64,000 nt of DNA from Planctomycetota bacterium (GTDB lineage: Bacteria; Planctomycetota; UBA1135; GCA-002686595). The first letter of the stretch is position 1, and each line of letters begins with the position of its first letter. Location of the stretch: positions 806,001 through 870,000 of the forward strand of contig JADJNY010000015.1 of assembly GCA_016714045.1 (NCBI GenBank), read 5' to 3'. A program made the translations under genes and the position numbers. The notes under the pieces were generated by a model that was not told the DNA's origin, did no database searches, and worked only from the letters and a program-made list of their open reading frames with translations. This document shows, one piece after another, positions 23,852 to 32,897 of the stretch.

Positions 23852-25191
23852 GCGGAGCGCGCACGAGCACGCGAACGGCGGTGGGCGCGAGTACGGCGCT
23901 CGAGGCCGTGTCGTCGACGCGCCGCTCGGTGTCGCTGCGCGCACGGATGCTCGCGCTCGTCGCCGCAGGCCTGCTCGCCGCTTGTTCCGCAACGCGGCAC
24001 GCGACGCCCGAGCCGGGTGATCGACCTGACCTCTCGCCGCTCCGTCCGGGCGAGACCGGGCACGCGCTCCTCTGCGGCAGGATCATCACCGCCGACGACG
24101 CCGACCGCATGCTCACGAGCGGGCTGATCCTCGTCCGCAACGGTCGCATCGCGTACGTGGGCGAGCGTCGGCCCGTCCCTGCCGGCTACGAGGTGCTCGA
24201 CTGCGGCGACCAGTGGGCGATGCCCGGCATGGTCGACCTGCACTCCCACGTCCACAGCGGCGGCTTCATGGACGTGAACGACATGGTGATCCCGGTGAAC
24301 CCGGAGCTGCGCACGGCGCCGGCGGTGGTCCCGGGGAACCCGCTGATCAAGCTCGCGTGCGCGAGCGGCATCACGACGCTCTTCGGCATCCCCGGCAGCG
24401 GCACGAGCCACTCGGGCTTCGGCATCGTCTACAAGACGAAGGTCCACGCGTCGTTCGAGGACTGCGTCGTGCGCAACCCGGGCGGCATGAAGGTCGCGCA
24501 GGCCTACAACCCCGAGCGCCGCGCCGGCGACTTCGGCGCCACGCGCGCTGGCCTCGGCGCGATCCTCGAGGACATCAACGACAAAGCCGTCGCCGCGAAC
24601 CGCCAGGGCCGGCGCGACATCGCGCTCGAGAACCTGCAGAAGGTGCACCGGCGCGAGCTCCCGGTCCTGATCCACTCCGCGGGCAGCGACTCGTGGGCTG
24701 CTGCCACTCGCATGTGGCACAACACGTATCACACCGACTGCGTGCTCTCACACGGGTGCTTCGACGCGCACATGACCGCGCCGTGGATCGCCGAGACCGG
24801 CGTCAAGATCAACGCGGGGCCGCGCACGATGGACTACGTCGTGACGCGTGACGGTGCGATCACCGGCACGGCCGCGAAGTACGTCGCGGCGGGCGTGAAG
24901 AGCGTCTCGCTCAACACGGACGCGCCGGTGATGCCCCAGGAGGAGCTCTTCCTCCAGGGCTCGATGTCCGCGCGCCTCGGCGCCGACTCCTACCTCATGA
25001 TGCGGGCCGTCACGATCGAGCCCGCGAAGCAGTTCAACCTCTCGCACCGCCTGGGCAGCCTCGAGGTCGGCAAGGACGCCGACATCGTGCTGCGCACGGG
25101 CAGTCCGCTCGATCCGCGCGCGCGGGTCGAGCGCGTCTACATCGACGGCGAGCTCCAGTACGACCGCGCGCGCGACGGACAGTGGTTCTGA
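23848..25191 (+). CDS. Amidohydrolase lipoprotein with intact metal site
   Basis: 447 aa from the GTG at 23848, or from the ATG at 23947. The latter begins the lipoprotein signal MLALVAAGLLAACSATRH with lipobox LAAC. Metal ligands are present as MVDLHSHVHSG, a histidine in VLIHSAGSDSW, one in LSHGCFDAHM and the Asp in LNTDAPVMP. C-terminal motif RLGSLEVGKDADIVLRTGSP. Its barrel differs from the two preceding genes (no THTQ motif), so it may have another substrate. Third and last gene of the run with a complete HxH. Confidence 0.85.
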   Translation: MSGARTSTRTAVGASTALEAVSSTRRSVSLRARMLALVAAGLLAACSATRHATPEPGDRPDLSPLRPGETGHALLCGRIITADDADRMLTSGLILVRNGRIAYVGERRPVPAGYEVLDCGDQWAMPGMVDLHSHVHSGGFMDVNDMVIPVNPELRTAPAVVPGNPLIKLACASGITTLFGIPGSGTSHSGFGIVYKTKVHASFEDCVVRNPGGMKVAQAYNPERRAGDFGATRAGLGAILEDINDKAVAANRQGRRDIALENLQKVHRRELPVLIHSAGSDSWAAATRMWHNTYHTDCVLSHGCFDAHMTAPWIAETGVKINAGPRTMDYVVTRDGAITGTAAKYVAAGVKSVSLNTDAPVMPQEELFLQGSMSARLGADSYLMMRAVTIEPAKQFNLSHRLGSLEVGKDADIVLRTGSPLDPRARVERVYIDGELQYDRARDGQWF

Positions 25192-25210
25192 GCGCGCGGA
25201 GGACAAACTC

Positions 25211-26593
25211 ATGATGCTGGCATCCCTCCTGTTTCCCTTGCTCTTCGCCGGTGACACGAAGCCCGGCCCGACGCCGAACCTGCTCGCGATCCGCGTCGGC
25301 AAAGCCGAGACGATCGCGAAGGGCACGATCGAGCACGCCGTGATCCTCATCGAGAACGGCAAGATCGTGACCATCGGCGAAGACCTGCCCATCGAGCGCG
25401 GCATCCCCGTGCTCGATCGGCCCGACTGGGTCGTGATGCCCGGTCTCGTGAACGCGTACTCGCGTCTCGGCCTCGACAGCGAGGGCGGCGACGACATGTC
25501 CGCCGAGGTCAAGGCGTCGGCGGAGCTCTACGCGGCCGCCGAGGACTTCCAAGAGGTGGTCAAGTACGGCGTCACGACGCTCGGGCTCTATCCCGCGGGG
25601 AACGGCGTCCCGGGTCAGGCGTGCGCGATCCGCCCGCTCGGCAAGTCGAAGGAGGAGCTGCTCCTCGCCGACGGCTGCTACTTGAAGATGATCTCGCGGG
25701 CGACACCGAGCGCGAAGAAGCTCTTCCAGGACGGCTTCAAGAAGGCGGACGAGTACGCGGACAAGGAGAAGAAGGCCCGCGAGAAGTTCGACAAGGACAA
25801 GAAGGGCAAGAAGGACGACAAGAAGGAAGAGAAGAAGGAGGAGCCCAAGACCTCCGCGAACGCGCCCAAGCAGGCGGACGCGGTCGAGATCGAAGGCGCC
25901 GCCGCGCGCGCTCAGGGCGAGGCCGCCGCGCAAGAGCCGGCCGCCGCCGAGGACCCGAAGCCCGACGAGAAGAAGGACGACGGCTTCGTGCCGCCGGAAC
26001 CCGAGCCGAAGGCGAAGCCCTGGGTCGACCTCCGCTCCGGCAAGCTGCGCGGCCTCGTCAGCATCAACAACGCCGCCGAGTACGTGCACTTCCAGGACGC
26101 GATCGGCAAGGAGACGTTCTCGTGGGACCTGCGCCTCGTCGTGCAGCGCGAGAGCGACATCTTCTACGTGCTCGACAAGCAGTGCTACGACCTCGAGTAC
26201 GACGGCATCGGCGACAAGAAGTGCCGCGTCGTGATGGAGCCCGTGCTCAGCGTCACGCCGGGCACGATGCGCAACCGGAACCTCGCGCTCGAGCTCTCGA
26301 AGGCCGGCGCGAAGATCGTCTTCATCCCGCGCAACGACACGCTCCAGAACGCGAAGAACTGGCTCGCGAACGTCGGCGAGATGGTCGGCGCCAGCCTGGA
26401 CCGCAACGTCGCGCTCCGCGCCGTCACGTTGGAGCCCGCTGAGCTCCTCGGCGTCGAGAAGCGCGTCGGCAGCCTCGAGAAGGGCAAGGACGCCAACCTG
26501 CTCTTCTACAGCGGCGACCCGCTGGAACCGACGAGCAAGCTCCAAGCCGTCATGCTCGACGGACGCTTCGTGCACGGGGAGGTGAAGCTGTGA
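25211..26593 (+). CDS. Exported amidohydrolase-family protein, metal motif lost
   Basis: 460 aa with a short signal peptide (MMLASLLFPLLFAGD) and a GGAGG ribosome-binding site at 25198-25202. Landmarks: HAVILIENGKIVTIGEDLPI and RVGSLEKGKDANLLFYSGDP. The HxH position reads LVNAYSRLGLD. A long Lys/Glu/Ala-rich insert (about residues 175-270, starting EYADKEKKAREKFDKDKKG) splits the barrel, as in genes 1 and 5 of the run. Stop and next start overlap (GTGA). Probably non-catalytic. Confidence 0.78.
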   Translation: MMLASLLFPLLFAGDTKPGPTPNLLAIRVGKAETIAKGTIEHAVILIENGKIVTIGEDLPIERGIPVLDRPDWVVMPGLVNAYSRLGLDSEGGDDMSAEVKASAELYAAAEDFQEVVKYGVTTLGLYPAGNGVPGQACAIRPLGKSKEELLLADGCYLKMISRATPSAKKLFQDGFKKADEYADKEKKAREKFDKDKKGKKDDKKEEKKEEPKTSANAPKQADAVEIEGAAARAQGEAAAQEPAAAEDPKPDEKKDDGFVPPEPEPKAKPWVDLRSGKLRGLVSINNAAEYVHFQDAIGKETFSWDLRLVVQRESDIFYVLDKQCYDLEYDGIGDKKCRVVMEPVLSVTPGTMRNRNLALELSKAGAKIVFIPRNDTLQNAKNWLANVGEMVGASLDRNVALRAVTLEPAELLGVEKRVGSLEKGKDANLLFYSGDPLEPTSKLQAVMLDGRFVHGEVKL

Positions 26594-28005
26594 TTTCGAC
26601 GAACCGCATCGAACGCTTCGTGGTGGGCGCGCTCCTCGCGCTCCTCGCCTTCCCCGTCACGGGCCACGCCTGGCAGGAAGGCGACGAGAAGAAGGACGAG
26701 AGCGCCGACAAGAAGAAGGAGGAGCCCGACAAGTGGTTCGTCGTGAAGAACGCCGAGATCCACACCGGAACGGGCTCCGTGCTCCGCGACGCGATGCTCG
26801 TCGCGAAGAACGGCAAGATCGACGAGATCGGTCACGACCTCGACGTTCCGCCGGACGCGAAGGTGCTCGACGCGCAGGGCCTGCGCGTGTACCCCGGCCT
26901 CGTCGCGATCTCGTCGGCGGGCCTCGTCGGGCAGGCGACGAGCGACTTCGGCGACACGGTCAACCCGTTCAACTCGAACATGATCCTCGGCCTCGCGACC
27001 GGGATCACGACGACGGGCATCGGGAACGCAGCGGTCAAGCTCAAACGGTTCTCGATCAAGGACCTCGTCGTCCGCGACCGCATCTTCTCAGTCTTCTCGT
27101 GGAGCGCGCGCAACCCGTCGGGCAAGCGCAGCCTGCGCGAGAAGTTCCAGTCCGCCTCCGCCTACCTCCGCGACTACCGCGCGTGGGAGGAGAAGGTGAA
27201 GAAGGACAAGGAGCTCAAGGAGCCCCAGAAGAAGAACGTCGACACGACGGTGCTCGCGGTGCTGAAGGGCGAGTCCACGGCGAAGTTCAACGCGAACGAG
27301 CGCGACGACCTGCTCGGCATCGCGCACCTCGCGCAGGAGTTCGGCTTCCGTCCCGTGATCGAAGGCTGCGTCGAAGGCTGGACCGTCGCCGACGAGCTCG
27401 GCCGCGCGGGCGCGATGGCCATCGTGACGCCGCGCGATCGACGCCCGAAGGACGAAGCGCTCGTGCGCGACGGCGGCTCGAGCATCGAGAACGCCGCAAT
27501 CCTGCACCGCTCCGGCGTCGCCGTCGCGGTCGTGCCGGGCACGGAGTCGGTCGATCTCGGCGGCCTCGTCGGCCGCGACATCATGCACCTCCCGATCGAG
27601 GCCGGCTTCGCGATCCGCGGCGGCCTGCCCGAGGACGCCGGCCTCGCGTCGATCACGACGACGTCCGCGCGCATCCTCGGCGTGCAGCACCGCGTCGGCT
27701 CGCTCGAGGTCGGCAAGGACTGCGACCTGATCGTCGTCGACAAGGACCTCCTGCACTACGAAGCGTTCGTGCAGTGGACCGTGATCGACGGCAAGGTCGT
27801 CTACGACAAGCAGAAGGAGCTCTACTTCGCGCACATCCGTCCGCGCGCCGACGCGCCGGCGGAGCCGAAGAAGCTCGACAAGGGCGAGACCGAGCCCAAG
27901 CCCGACGCCGACAAGCCCAAGGAGGGCGAGGAACCGAAGGACGGCGAGAAGAAGGGCGACGAGAAGAAGAACGGCGAGGGCGACGGCGAGAAGAAGGGCG
28001 GCTGA
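26590..28005 (+). CDS. Exported amidohydrolase-family protein, metal motif lost (last gene of run)
   Basis: 471 aa, GTG start overlapping the previous stop. Signal peptide VISTNRIERFVVGALLALLA ends near residue 27 (GHAW). A charged segment follows, then DAMLVAKNGKIDEIGHDLDV. The HxH site reads LVAISSAGLVG and no catalytic Asp motif is seen. End motif HRVGSLEVGKDCDLIVVDKD. A 50-residue Lys/Asp/Glu/Gly tail closes the protein. A hairpin at 28034-28067 follows, which fits the end of the operon. Confidence 0.78.
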   Translation: MISTNRIERFVVGALLALLAFPVTGHAWQEGDEKKDESADKKKEEPDKWFVVKNAEIHTGTGSVLRDAMLVAKNGKIDEIGHDLDVPPDAKVLDAQGLRVYPGLVAISSAGLVGQATSDFGDTVNPFNSNMILGLATGITTTGIGNAAVKLKRFSIKDLVVRDRIFSVFSWSARNPSGKRSLREKFQSASAYLRDYRAWEEKVKKDKELKEPQKKNVDTTVLAVLKGESTAKFNANERDDLLGIAHLAQEFGFRPVIEGCVEGWTVADELGRAGAMAIVTPRDRRPKDEALVRDGGSSIENAAILHRSGVAVAVVPGTESVDLGGLVGRDIMHLPIEAGFAIRGGLPEDAGLASITTTSARILGVQHRVGSLEVGKDCDLIVVDKDLLHYEAFVQWTVIDGKVVYDKQKELYFAHIRPRADAPAEPKKLDKGETEPKPDADKPKEGEEPKDGEKKGDEKKNGEGDGEKKGG

Positions 28006-28033
28006 GCCCGTCCACGTCGCCGACGATCGCGCT

Positions 28034-28067
28034 CACGACCCGCGGGGAGAACTCCCGGCGGGTCGTG
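28034..28067 (+). terminator. Hairpin at the end of the amidohydrolase run
   Basis: Outer arms CACGACCCGC (28034-28043) and GCGGGTCGTG (28058-28067), with further pairing possible inside (GGGAG/CTCCC). GCGTTTCTGG follows. It is 29 bp after the last stop of the run and between convergent genes. Confidence 0.65.
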
Positions 28068-28187
28068 GCGTTTCTGGGCGGGAGCGGACGGTCCGCTTCG
28101 ATGGAGACGTGCCTCTCGAGGAGTCACGGAGCGCGCGCCGCGACGGAACGCAGCGAAGCACGCGACTCGAGCACACGAGCCCGTCCG

Positions 28188-29186
28188 TCAGCGTCTCGTG
28201 CTCAGCGCGCGCTCGATCGCCGCGTCGAGTGCGCGCGCCACGAGCGCATGTCCCTGCGCGTTCCAGTGGCCGTCGACGGGGAAGCTCGTCGGTTCGCGGC
28301 TCGCGGCGAGCACCGGGCGCACGTCGACGTGCGCGACGCCCGTCGTCGTCGACGCGAACTCCGCCAGGCGATCCTCGCTCGACACGACGATCAGCGGGAC
28401 GGCGCGGGTCCCGGGACTGCCGGTAGCGTCCATTCGATCCGACGCGAGCTCGTCGCGGAGCGCGCGATAGAGCGCGAGCACGACGCGCCACTCGGCCTCG
28501 ACGTCGCGCGCGCGTTCCTCGAAGGCGTGCTCCCAGCGCTTCTTCTTCCACGCGCGCCACAGCGTGCTCGTCCGATCGAGCCACGGGTCGGGCACGGGCA
28601 CGTTCTCGAGCTCGAGGCCGGCCCCGCGTTCGACGAAGCGCGGCTTCGACTTGCCGTACGCGACGTCCGAGCTCGATTCCCACAGGTCGTTCGAGCAGAA
28701 GACGCAGACGACGACGTCGGGCTTCGTCTCCGGGACGAGCTTGCGCGCCAGGAGCAGCTCCTGGTCCGTTCCATAACCGGATACGGCCGCGCCGAGCACC
28801 TCCCAGTCGGTGTGCGCTGCCGCGAGGCGCCCGGTGAACGAGTCCTCGTAGCGCACGCCCCAGCCGAACGCGAAGGAGTCGCCGAGCACGAGCACGCGCG
28901 TCCCGCGCTTTTCGATCAGCCATTCCGGACCGCGGAATCCGCGCGCGTTGATCGCGACCTCGACGTCGAACTCCGCGCTCGCGTGACGCTCGCGCGCGCC
29001 GGGGAGGTACTTCCATCCGAGCTCGTCGTCGTGCGCGACGTACTTGGGATTCGTCGTGGGGGAGAGCGCCGCGACGCGCGTCCATCGATAAGCGAGCTCC
29101 GCGCCGACGACCGCGACCAGGCCGCCGAGCGCGAGCGCGAGCCCGCGGCGCAGGAGCCGGGTTCGGAGGTGCGTGCGGGCTTCCAT
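28188..29186 (-). CDS. SGNH/GDSL-like hydrolase, membrane anchored
   Basis: 332 aa from the ATG at 29186 (MEARTHLRTRLLRRG), which precedes a single transmembrane helix at about residues 15-32. An SGNH fold is indicated by VLVLGDSFAFGWGV (Ser about 104), the block-III-like VCVFCSNDLWE (Asn) and the C-terminal PVDGHWNAQGH (Asp/His). It is likely an extracytoplasmic esterase or an acetyl-group editing enzyme of cell-surface polymers. Such anchored SGNH proteins are common in Planctomycetota; the substrate is unknown. Divergent from the trpD2-like gene. Confidence 0.75.
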   Translation of the reverse strand: MEARTHLRTRLLRRGLALALGGLVAVVGAELAYRWTRVAALSPTTNPKYVAHDDELGWKYLPGARERHASAEFDVEVAINARGFRGPEWLIEKRGTRVLVLGDSFAFGWGVRYEDSFTGRLAAAHTDWEVLGAAVSGYGTDQELLLARKLVPETKPDVVVCVFCSNDLWESSSDVAYGKSKPRFVERGAGLELENVPVPDPWLDRTSTLWRAWKKKRWEHAFEERARDVEAEWRVVLALYRALRDELASDRMDATGSPGTRAVPLIVVSSEDRLAEFASTTTGVAHVDVRPVLAASREPTSFPVDGHWNAQGHALVARALDAAIERALSTRR

Positions 29187-29409
29187 GGGCTTGGAACCGA
29201 GAGCATGCCGAGCGCCGCGCGGGTTGCGAAGCGCGCGATCGACGGCACTCCAGCTCGATTTCGGGGCGAGGAATCGACGAGTCCACGGCCTCCGGACGCC
29301 GCATTGTGAGCCCGACAGGGCGCGGGTATGCTCTGCGCTCCGCCGCGGTCCCCCCCGAGCGGCGCTGGACCGAAGCGTCCGCGCGCCGTTCCTCGCCCTC
29401 GCCCCCACG

Positions 29410-30476
29410 ATGATCCTCCGCCACCTGATGCGCGTCCTCGGCCAAGGCGTCAAGGACGGCCGCAGCCTGACCTACGAGGAGGCGTACCGCGCGTTCCAGG
29501 AGGTGCTCTCGGGCGAAGAGAGCGAGATCCTCGTCGGCGCGTTCCTCGTGATGATGAGGATCAAGGGCGTCACGGTGCAGGAGCTCACCGCGTTCGCCCG
29601 CGCCGCGCGCGAGAAGGCGCGCATCCCCTGCGCGGACATGCCCGGCCTCGTGTGCCTGTGTCCCCCGCACGACGGGATGGACCGCGTGCCGCCGCTCGAG
29701 GTCGCGTCCGGTCTGATCGCCGCGGGAGCGGGCGTGCGCGTCCTGATCCTGTCGGACCGCTGCGTGCCGCCGAAGCGCGGATTGACGACGGCCAGCGTCC
29801 TCGATGCGCTCGGCATCGGCATGACGTGGGATCCGAACGAAGCGGAAGAATGGGTCGCGAAGGCGCGCTTCGGCGCGGTCGCGGTCACGGGCATGCTGCC
29901 CGCGTTGATGAACCTGCGGCGCGTGCGCGGCGACGTCACGATCCGCACGCCGCTCGCGACGGTCGAGAAGCTGCTCGCGCCGACGAGCGCCGCGGTCGTG
30001 CTCGGTGCGCAGGGCGGTCCCGTGCTCGGCGGCGCCGTCGAGGTGATCCAGGGCTCGGCCATCCGCGCGGCATCGCGATCCAGGGTCCCGAGGGCGGCAT
30101 CACGCCGTCCGTCCGCAAGCGCACGCGCGGCATCGAGCTCGCCGAGAAGCACCTCGTGCCGTTGAACGTCGAGCCGCAGGACTTCGGCCTGGAGTCGGCC
30201 AGCGAGCCGGAGCTCCCGCTCTTCAGCCCGCCGCCGGACGACCAGGGCACCGGCGACTGCGCGGAGCTCGTCAAGGTCGTCGGCGACATCACGCAGGCCG
30301 TCCTCGCGGGCGAGCACGGTCCCGCGCGCAACGCGGCGCTGCTCGGCGCGGCGCTGATCCTGAAGGCGTCGGGGCGCTCGATGACGCTCGCCGAAGGCGT
30401 CGACGCGGCGTCGAGCTCGCTCGACAGCGGCGCAGCGCGCGAAGTGCTCATCCGCCTGCGCGAAGCGGCGAAGTGA
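29410..30476 (+). CDS. TrpD2 (YbiB)-like phosphoribosyltransferase-family protein, frameshifted
   Basis: The first frame (29410 to about 30060) encodes MILRHLMRVLGQGVKDGRSL, the helical domain, and then TPLATVEKLLAPTSAAVVLG and GAVEVIQGSA. The matching remainder (RGIAIQGPEGGITPSVRKRT to LIRLREAAK) continues in another frame from about 30062 to the stop at 30476. Restoring one base near 30058-30061 gives a single protein of about 355 aa, normal for the family. The signature resembles anthranilate phosphoribosyltransferase relatives of the TrpD2 branch, which bind nucleic acid rather than make tryptophan in the studied case. No trp genes are nearby. Probably a consensus error; decay not excluded. 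Confidence 0.7.
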
Positions 30477-30480
30477 GCCG

Positions 30481-30696
30481 CGCTGGGGCCGCGCGCCTGC
30501 GCGGACGGATGACCTGTGCTGGAGCTGCGCGTCCGCGCGGACCGATGACCTGCATTGGAGCCGCGCGCCTGCGCGGACGGATGAGCCGTGATGGAGCTGC
30601 GCGACCGCGCGGACGGATGTCCCGCGCTGGAGCCGCGCGACCGCGCGGACGAATGACCTGGGCTGGAGCCGCGCGCTCGCGCGGACCGACGAACGA
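30481..30696. repeat. Minisatellite, six 36-bp units
   Basis: Units at 30481, 30517, 30553, 30589, 30625 and 30661, each like yGCTGGAGCyGCGCG-n-CGCGCGGACsGATGACCTG. Each unit holds a small hairpin (CCGCGC/GCGCGG or GCGCG/CGCGC). The period is 12 codons, so both strands stay open and encode a repeated 12-residue peptide. There are no spacers, so it is not a CRISPR. It begins 5 bp after the trpD2-like stop. Confidence 0.9.
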
Positions 30697-30849
30697 GCGC
30701 ACTGGGCTCGCGTCCGTGCGAGGCCGCGATCGATCGGATCGGAGCTCGGGAACCGCGCCGCGTCCGCCGTGCGCCGTCCCCACCACGCCGAGCACCGCTC
30801 TGCGGCTCCCTTGGCGCGACGCGCGCGCTTCGCGCACAATCGACGGACC
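30697..30849. other. Gap between minisatellite and MOSC gene
   Basis: About 150 bp between the repeat array and the MOSC start. It presumably holds the MOSC promoter. Nothing specific recognised. Confidence 0.4.
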
Positions 30850-31386
30850 ATGGACCTCTCGTTCCGCTTCGACTGGTGGCTCGCGCGGCTCACGCGTTCA
30901 CCGAAGCACGGGGGCCGGGTCGAGCTGTGCGTGCTGCGACCCGAGCACGGAGCGCGGCGCGTCGTCGACGAGCTCGCGGTCACGCCCGAGCGCGGCATCG
31001 AGGGCGATCGATGGCTCGTCGATCCGCACCGGCGCGAGGGGAACCAGGTCAGCCTGATGAACGTGCACGTCTTGCGCGCGCTCGCGGGCGACGACGCGCA
31101 GCGCATGGCGCTCGCCGGCGACAACCTGGTCGTCGACCTCGACCTGTCCGAGGCGAACTTGCCGCCGGGGACGCGGCTCGTCGTCGGCGCGTGCGAGCTC
31201 GAGATCTCGTCGGATCCGCACCGGCCCTGTCGGCTGTTCGAAGGCCGCTACGGCGCCACGGCGGTGAAGAAGGTGAAGCGCGGCAACGCGACTGGCCGGC
31301 GGACGCGCGGCGTCCTCGCGCAGTGCGTGCGCGGCGGCACGATCCGGCGCGGGGATGCGATCGTCGTGCGTCGGGGGAGCGCGTGA
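30850..31386 (+). CDS. MOSC domain protein
   Basis: 178 aa, ATG at 30850. MOSC landmarks: DELAVTPERGIEGDRWLVDP, QVSLMNVHVL, GDNLVVDLDLSEANLPPGTR, and the cysteine motif DPHRPCRLFEGRYG that holds the molybdenum cofactor sulfur in this family. The C-terminus (GVLAQCVRGGTIRRGDAIVV) is the typical final strand set. It probably acts as a small cytoplasmic molybdenum-cofactor-dependent reductase or sulfur-carrier protein. Partner proteins are not adjacent. Confidence 0.85.
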   Translation: MDLSFRFDWWLARLTRSPKHGGRVELCVLRPEHGARRVVDELAVTPERGIEGDRWLVDPHRREGNQVSLMNVHVLRALAGDDAQRMALAGDNLVVDLDLSEANLPPGTRLVVGACELEISSDPHRPCRLFEGRYGATAVKKVKRGNATGRRTRGVLAQCVRGGTIRRGDAIVVRRGSA

Positions 31387-31497
31387 GTCGACCGCGCCGA
31401 GTCCTCGCGCTCCCGCGTGACGCAGGAGCGGCTCCGAAGCGCGCTCGCCACGTCGAGGCGGAGCCGGCGCGACTCCACGTCGACGCGGAGCTCGCAT

Positions 31498-31551
31498 GGC
31501 GCAGCGGCGAGGCACGGCGCAGCGGCGAGGCACGGCGCTGCGGCGAAGCGA
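31498..31551. repeat. Short tandem repeat, three 18-bp units
   Basis: Two identical units GGCGCAGCGGCGAGGCAC at 31498-31515 and 31516-31533, plus a degenerate third unit. They lie between the MOSC gene and the phospholipase-D-like gene. An upstream-extended start for the latter would translate them as a low-complexity Arg-rich leader. Confidence 0.7.
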
Positions 31552-31600
31552 AGCCCGCGCGGCTCCACGGCGAGGCGCAGCCGTCGCGCAGGAGGCGAGC

Positions 31601-32806
31601 ATGAGTCGCTTCCGGTTCGAGCTGCCGTACCTGCCTGGACTCACGCGGCGCGAGCCCTTCGCTCCCGGCGACCTCGGCTATGTGCCGCGGCGCGAGCGAT
31701 TGCGCGCGTACAACCAGGTCTATCCGCTGATCGGCGGGCGCGAGGCCTTCCCCGCGATGCTCGACGCGATCCGCATCGCGCGCAGGCGCGTGCATCTCGA
31801 GATGTACATCTTCTCGGACGACGTCGTCGGTCGCGAGTTCCAGGCTGCGTTCATCGAGCGCGCGCGCGCGGGCATCGAGGTGCGCGTGCTCGTCGACGGG
31901 CTCGGCTCGTTCGGGCTGTCGTCGCGCTTCCTCGACGAGCTGCGCGCCGCGGGGGTCGAGGTCCAGGTGTTCCATCCCGTGGCGCCGTGGCGGCGGCGGT
32001 GGGGGCTCAACAAACGCGATCACCAGAAGATCCTGATCGTCGACGACGAGATCGCGTTCTGCGGAGGGATCAACCTGACGGACGAGAACCGTCCGATCGA
32101 GCAGGGCGGCGGCGGCTGGCACGACGTGCACGCGCGCGTCGAAGGACCCGCGGTGTTCGACCTCGCGCGGCTCTTCCGCGAGACGTGGCTCGAGGTCGGC
32201 GGCTCGCCGTTCCCGGAGCCGGAGCTCCCTGCGCCGCGGCCAGATCTGCCGGCGCACAACGCGCTCGTCGAGGTGATCAGCAACGAGAAGCTCCGCGCGC
32301 GCTCGCGCATGCGGTACGCGTACATGCACGCCATCCGCCGCGCGGAGAAGTCGATCCACATCATGAACGCGTACTTCATACCCGACGTGGGGTTGCGGCG
32401 CGCGTTCGGGTTGGCAGTGAAGCGCGGCGTCGACGTGCGCGTGATCGTGCCGTCGACGTCGGACGTGGCCGCGGTGTACTACGCGAGCCGGCACCTGTAC
32501 GCGCGGCTCTTGCGGCGCGGCGTGCGCATCTTCGAATGGCCCGAGCGGATGATGCACGCGAAGTGCGGCGTGATCGACGGCGTGTGGACGACGATCGGGA
32601 CGTACAACCTCGACCGCCGGAGTTTCCTGCACAACCTCGAGGTCGGCCTGGTGACGATCGACCGCGACCTCGGCGAGCGGATGGAGCTGCAGTTCGAACG
32701 CGACCTCGTGGCGTGCCGCGAGGTGACGCTCGGGGAGTGGAACCGCCGGTCGTGGTGGGACCAGGCGATGGAGCTCTTCTGCTATCAGTGGCGGTACTGG
32801 CTGTGA
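31601..32806 (+). CDS. Phospholipase D family protein, cardiolipin-synthase-like
   Basis: 401 aa. The ATG at 31601 has a GGAGG site at 31591-31595; the longer frame from 31496 would translate an 18-bp repeat. Two HKD motifs are visible: HQKILIVDDEIAFCGGIN (H141) and HAKCGVIDGVWTTIGTYN (H319). The segment RRRVHLEMYIFSDDVVGREF before the first motif is typical of bacterial cardiolipin synthases. No N-terminal transmembrane helices, so it is the short ClsB-like form. It would transfer phosphatidyl groups or hydrolyse phosphodiesters at the membrane. Confidence 0.85.
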   Translation: MSRFRFELPYLPGLTRREPFAPGDLGYVPRRERLRAYNQVYPLIGGREAFPAMLDAIRIARRRVHLEMYIFSDDVVGREFQAAFIERARAGIEVRVLVDGLGSFGLSSRFLDELRAAGVEVQVFHPVAPWRRRWGLNKRDHQKILIVDDEIAFCGGINLTDENRPIEQGGGGWHDVHARVEGPAVFDLARLFRETWLEVGGSPFPEPELPAPRPDLPAHNALVEVISNEKLRARSRMRYAYMHAIRRAEKSIHIMNAYFIPDVGLRRAFGLAVKRGVDVRVIVPSTSDVAAVYYASRHLYARLLRRGVRIFEWPERMMHAKCGVIDGVWTTIGTYNLDRRSFLHNLEVGLVTIDRDLGERMELQFERDLVACREVTLGEWNRRSWWDQAMELFCYQWRYWL

Positions 32807-32897
32807 GGAGCGAGGCGCATCACGCCCAAGATCGCCTCCAGCGTCTCGCCACCGACGAGTCGGCTCACGGCGATCCCGCGCATCTGACCGTGGCGCC

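Noticed and set aside
30481..30696. CRISPR array
   Set aside because: The 36-bp units adjoin directly, without unique spacers, and no cas gene is near.
30473..31057. A repeat-peptide protein in the minisatellite
   Set aside because: The frame overlaps the MOSC gene for over 200 bp and its second half is low-complexity; kept only as a finding.
31496..31600. Longer N-terminus for the phospholipase-D-like protein
   Set aside because: It would translate an 18-bp tandem repeat; a good GGAGG site supports the ATG at 31601.
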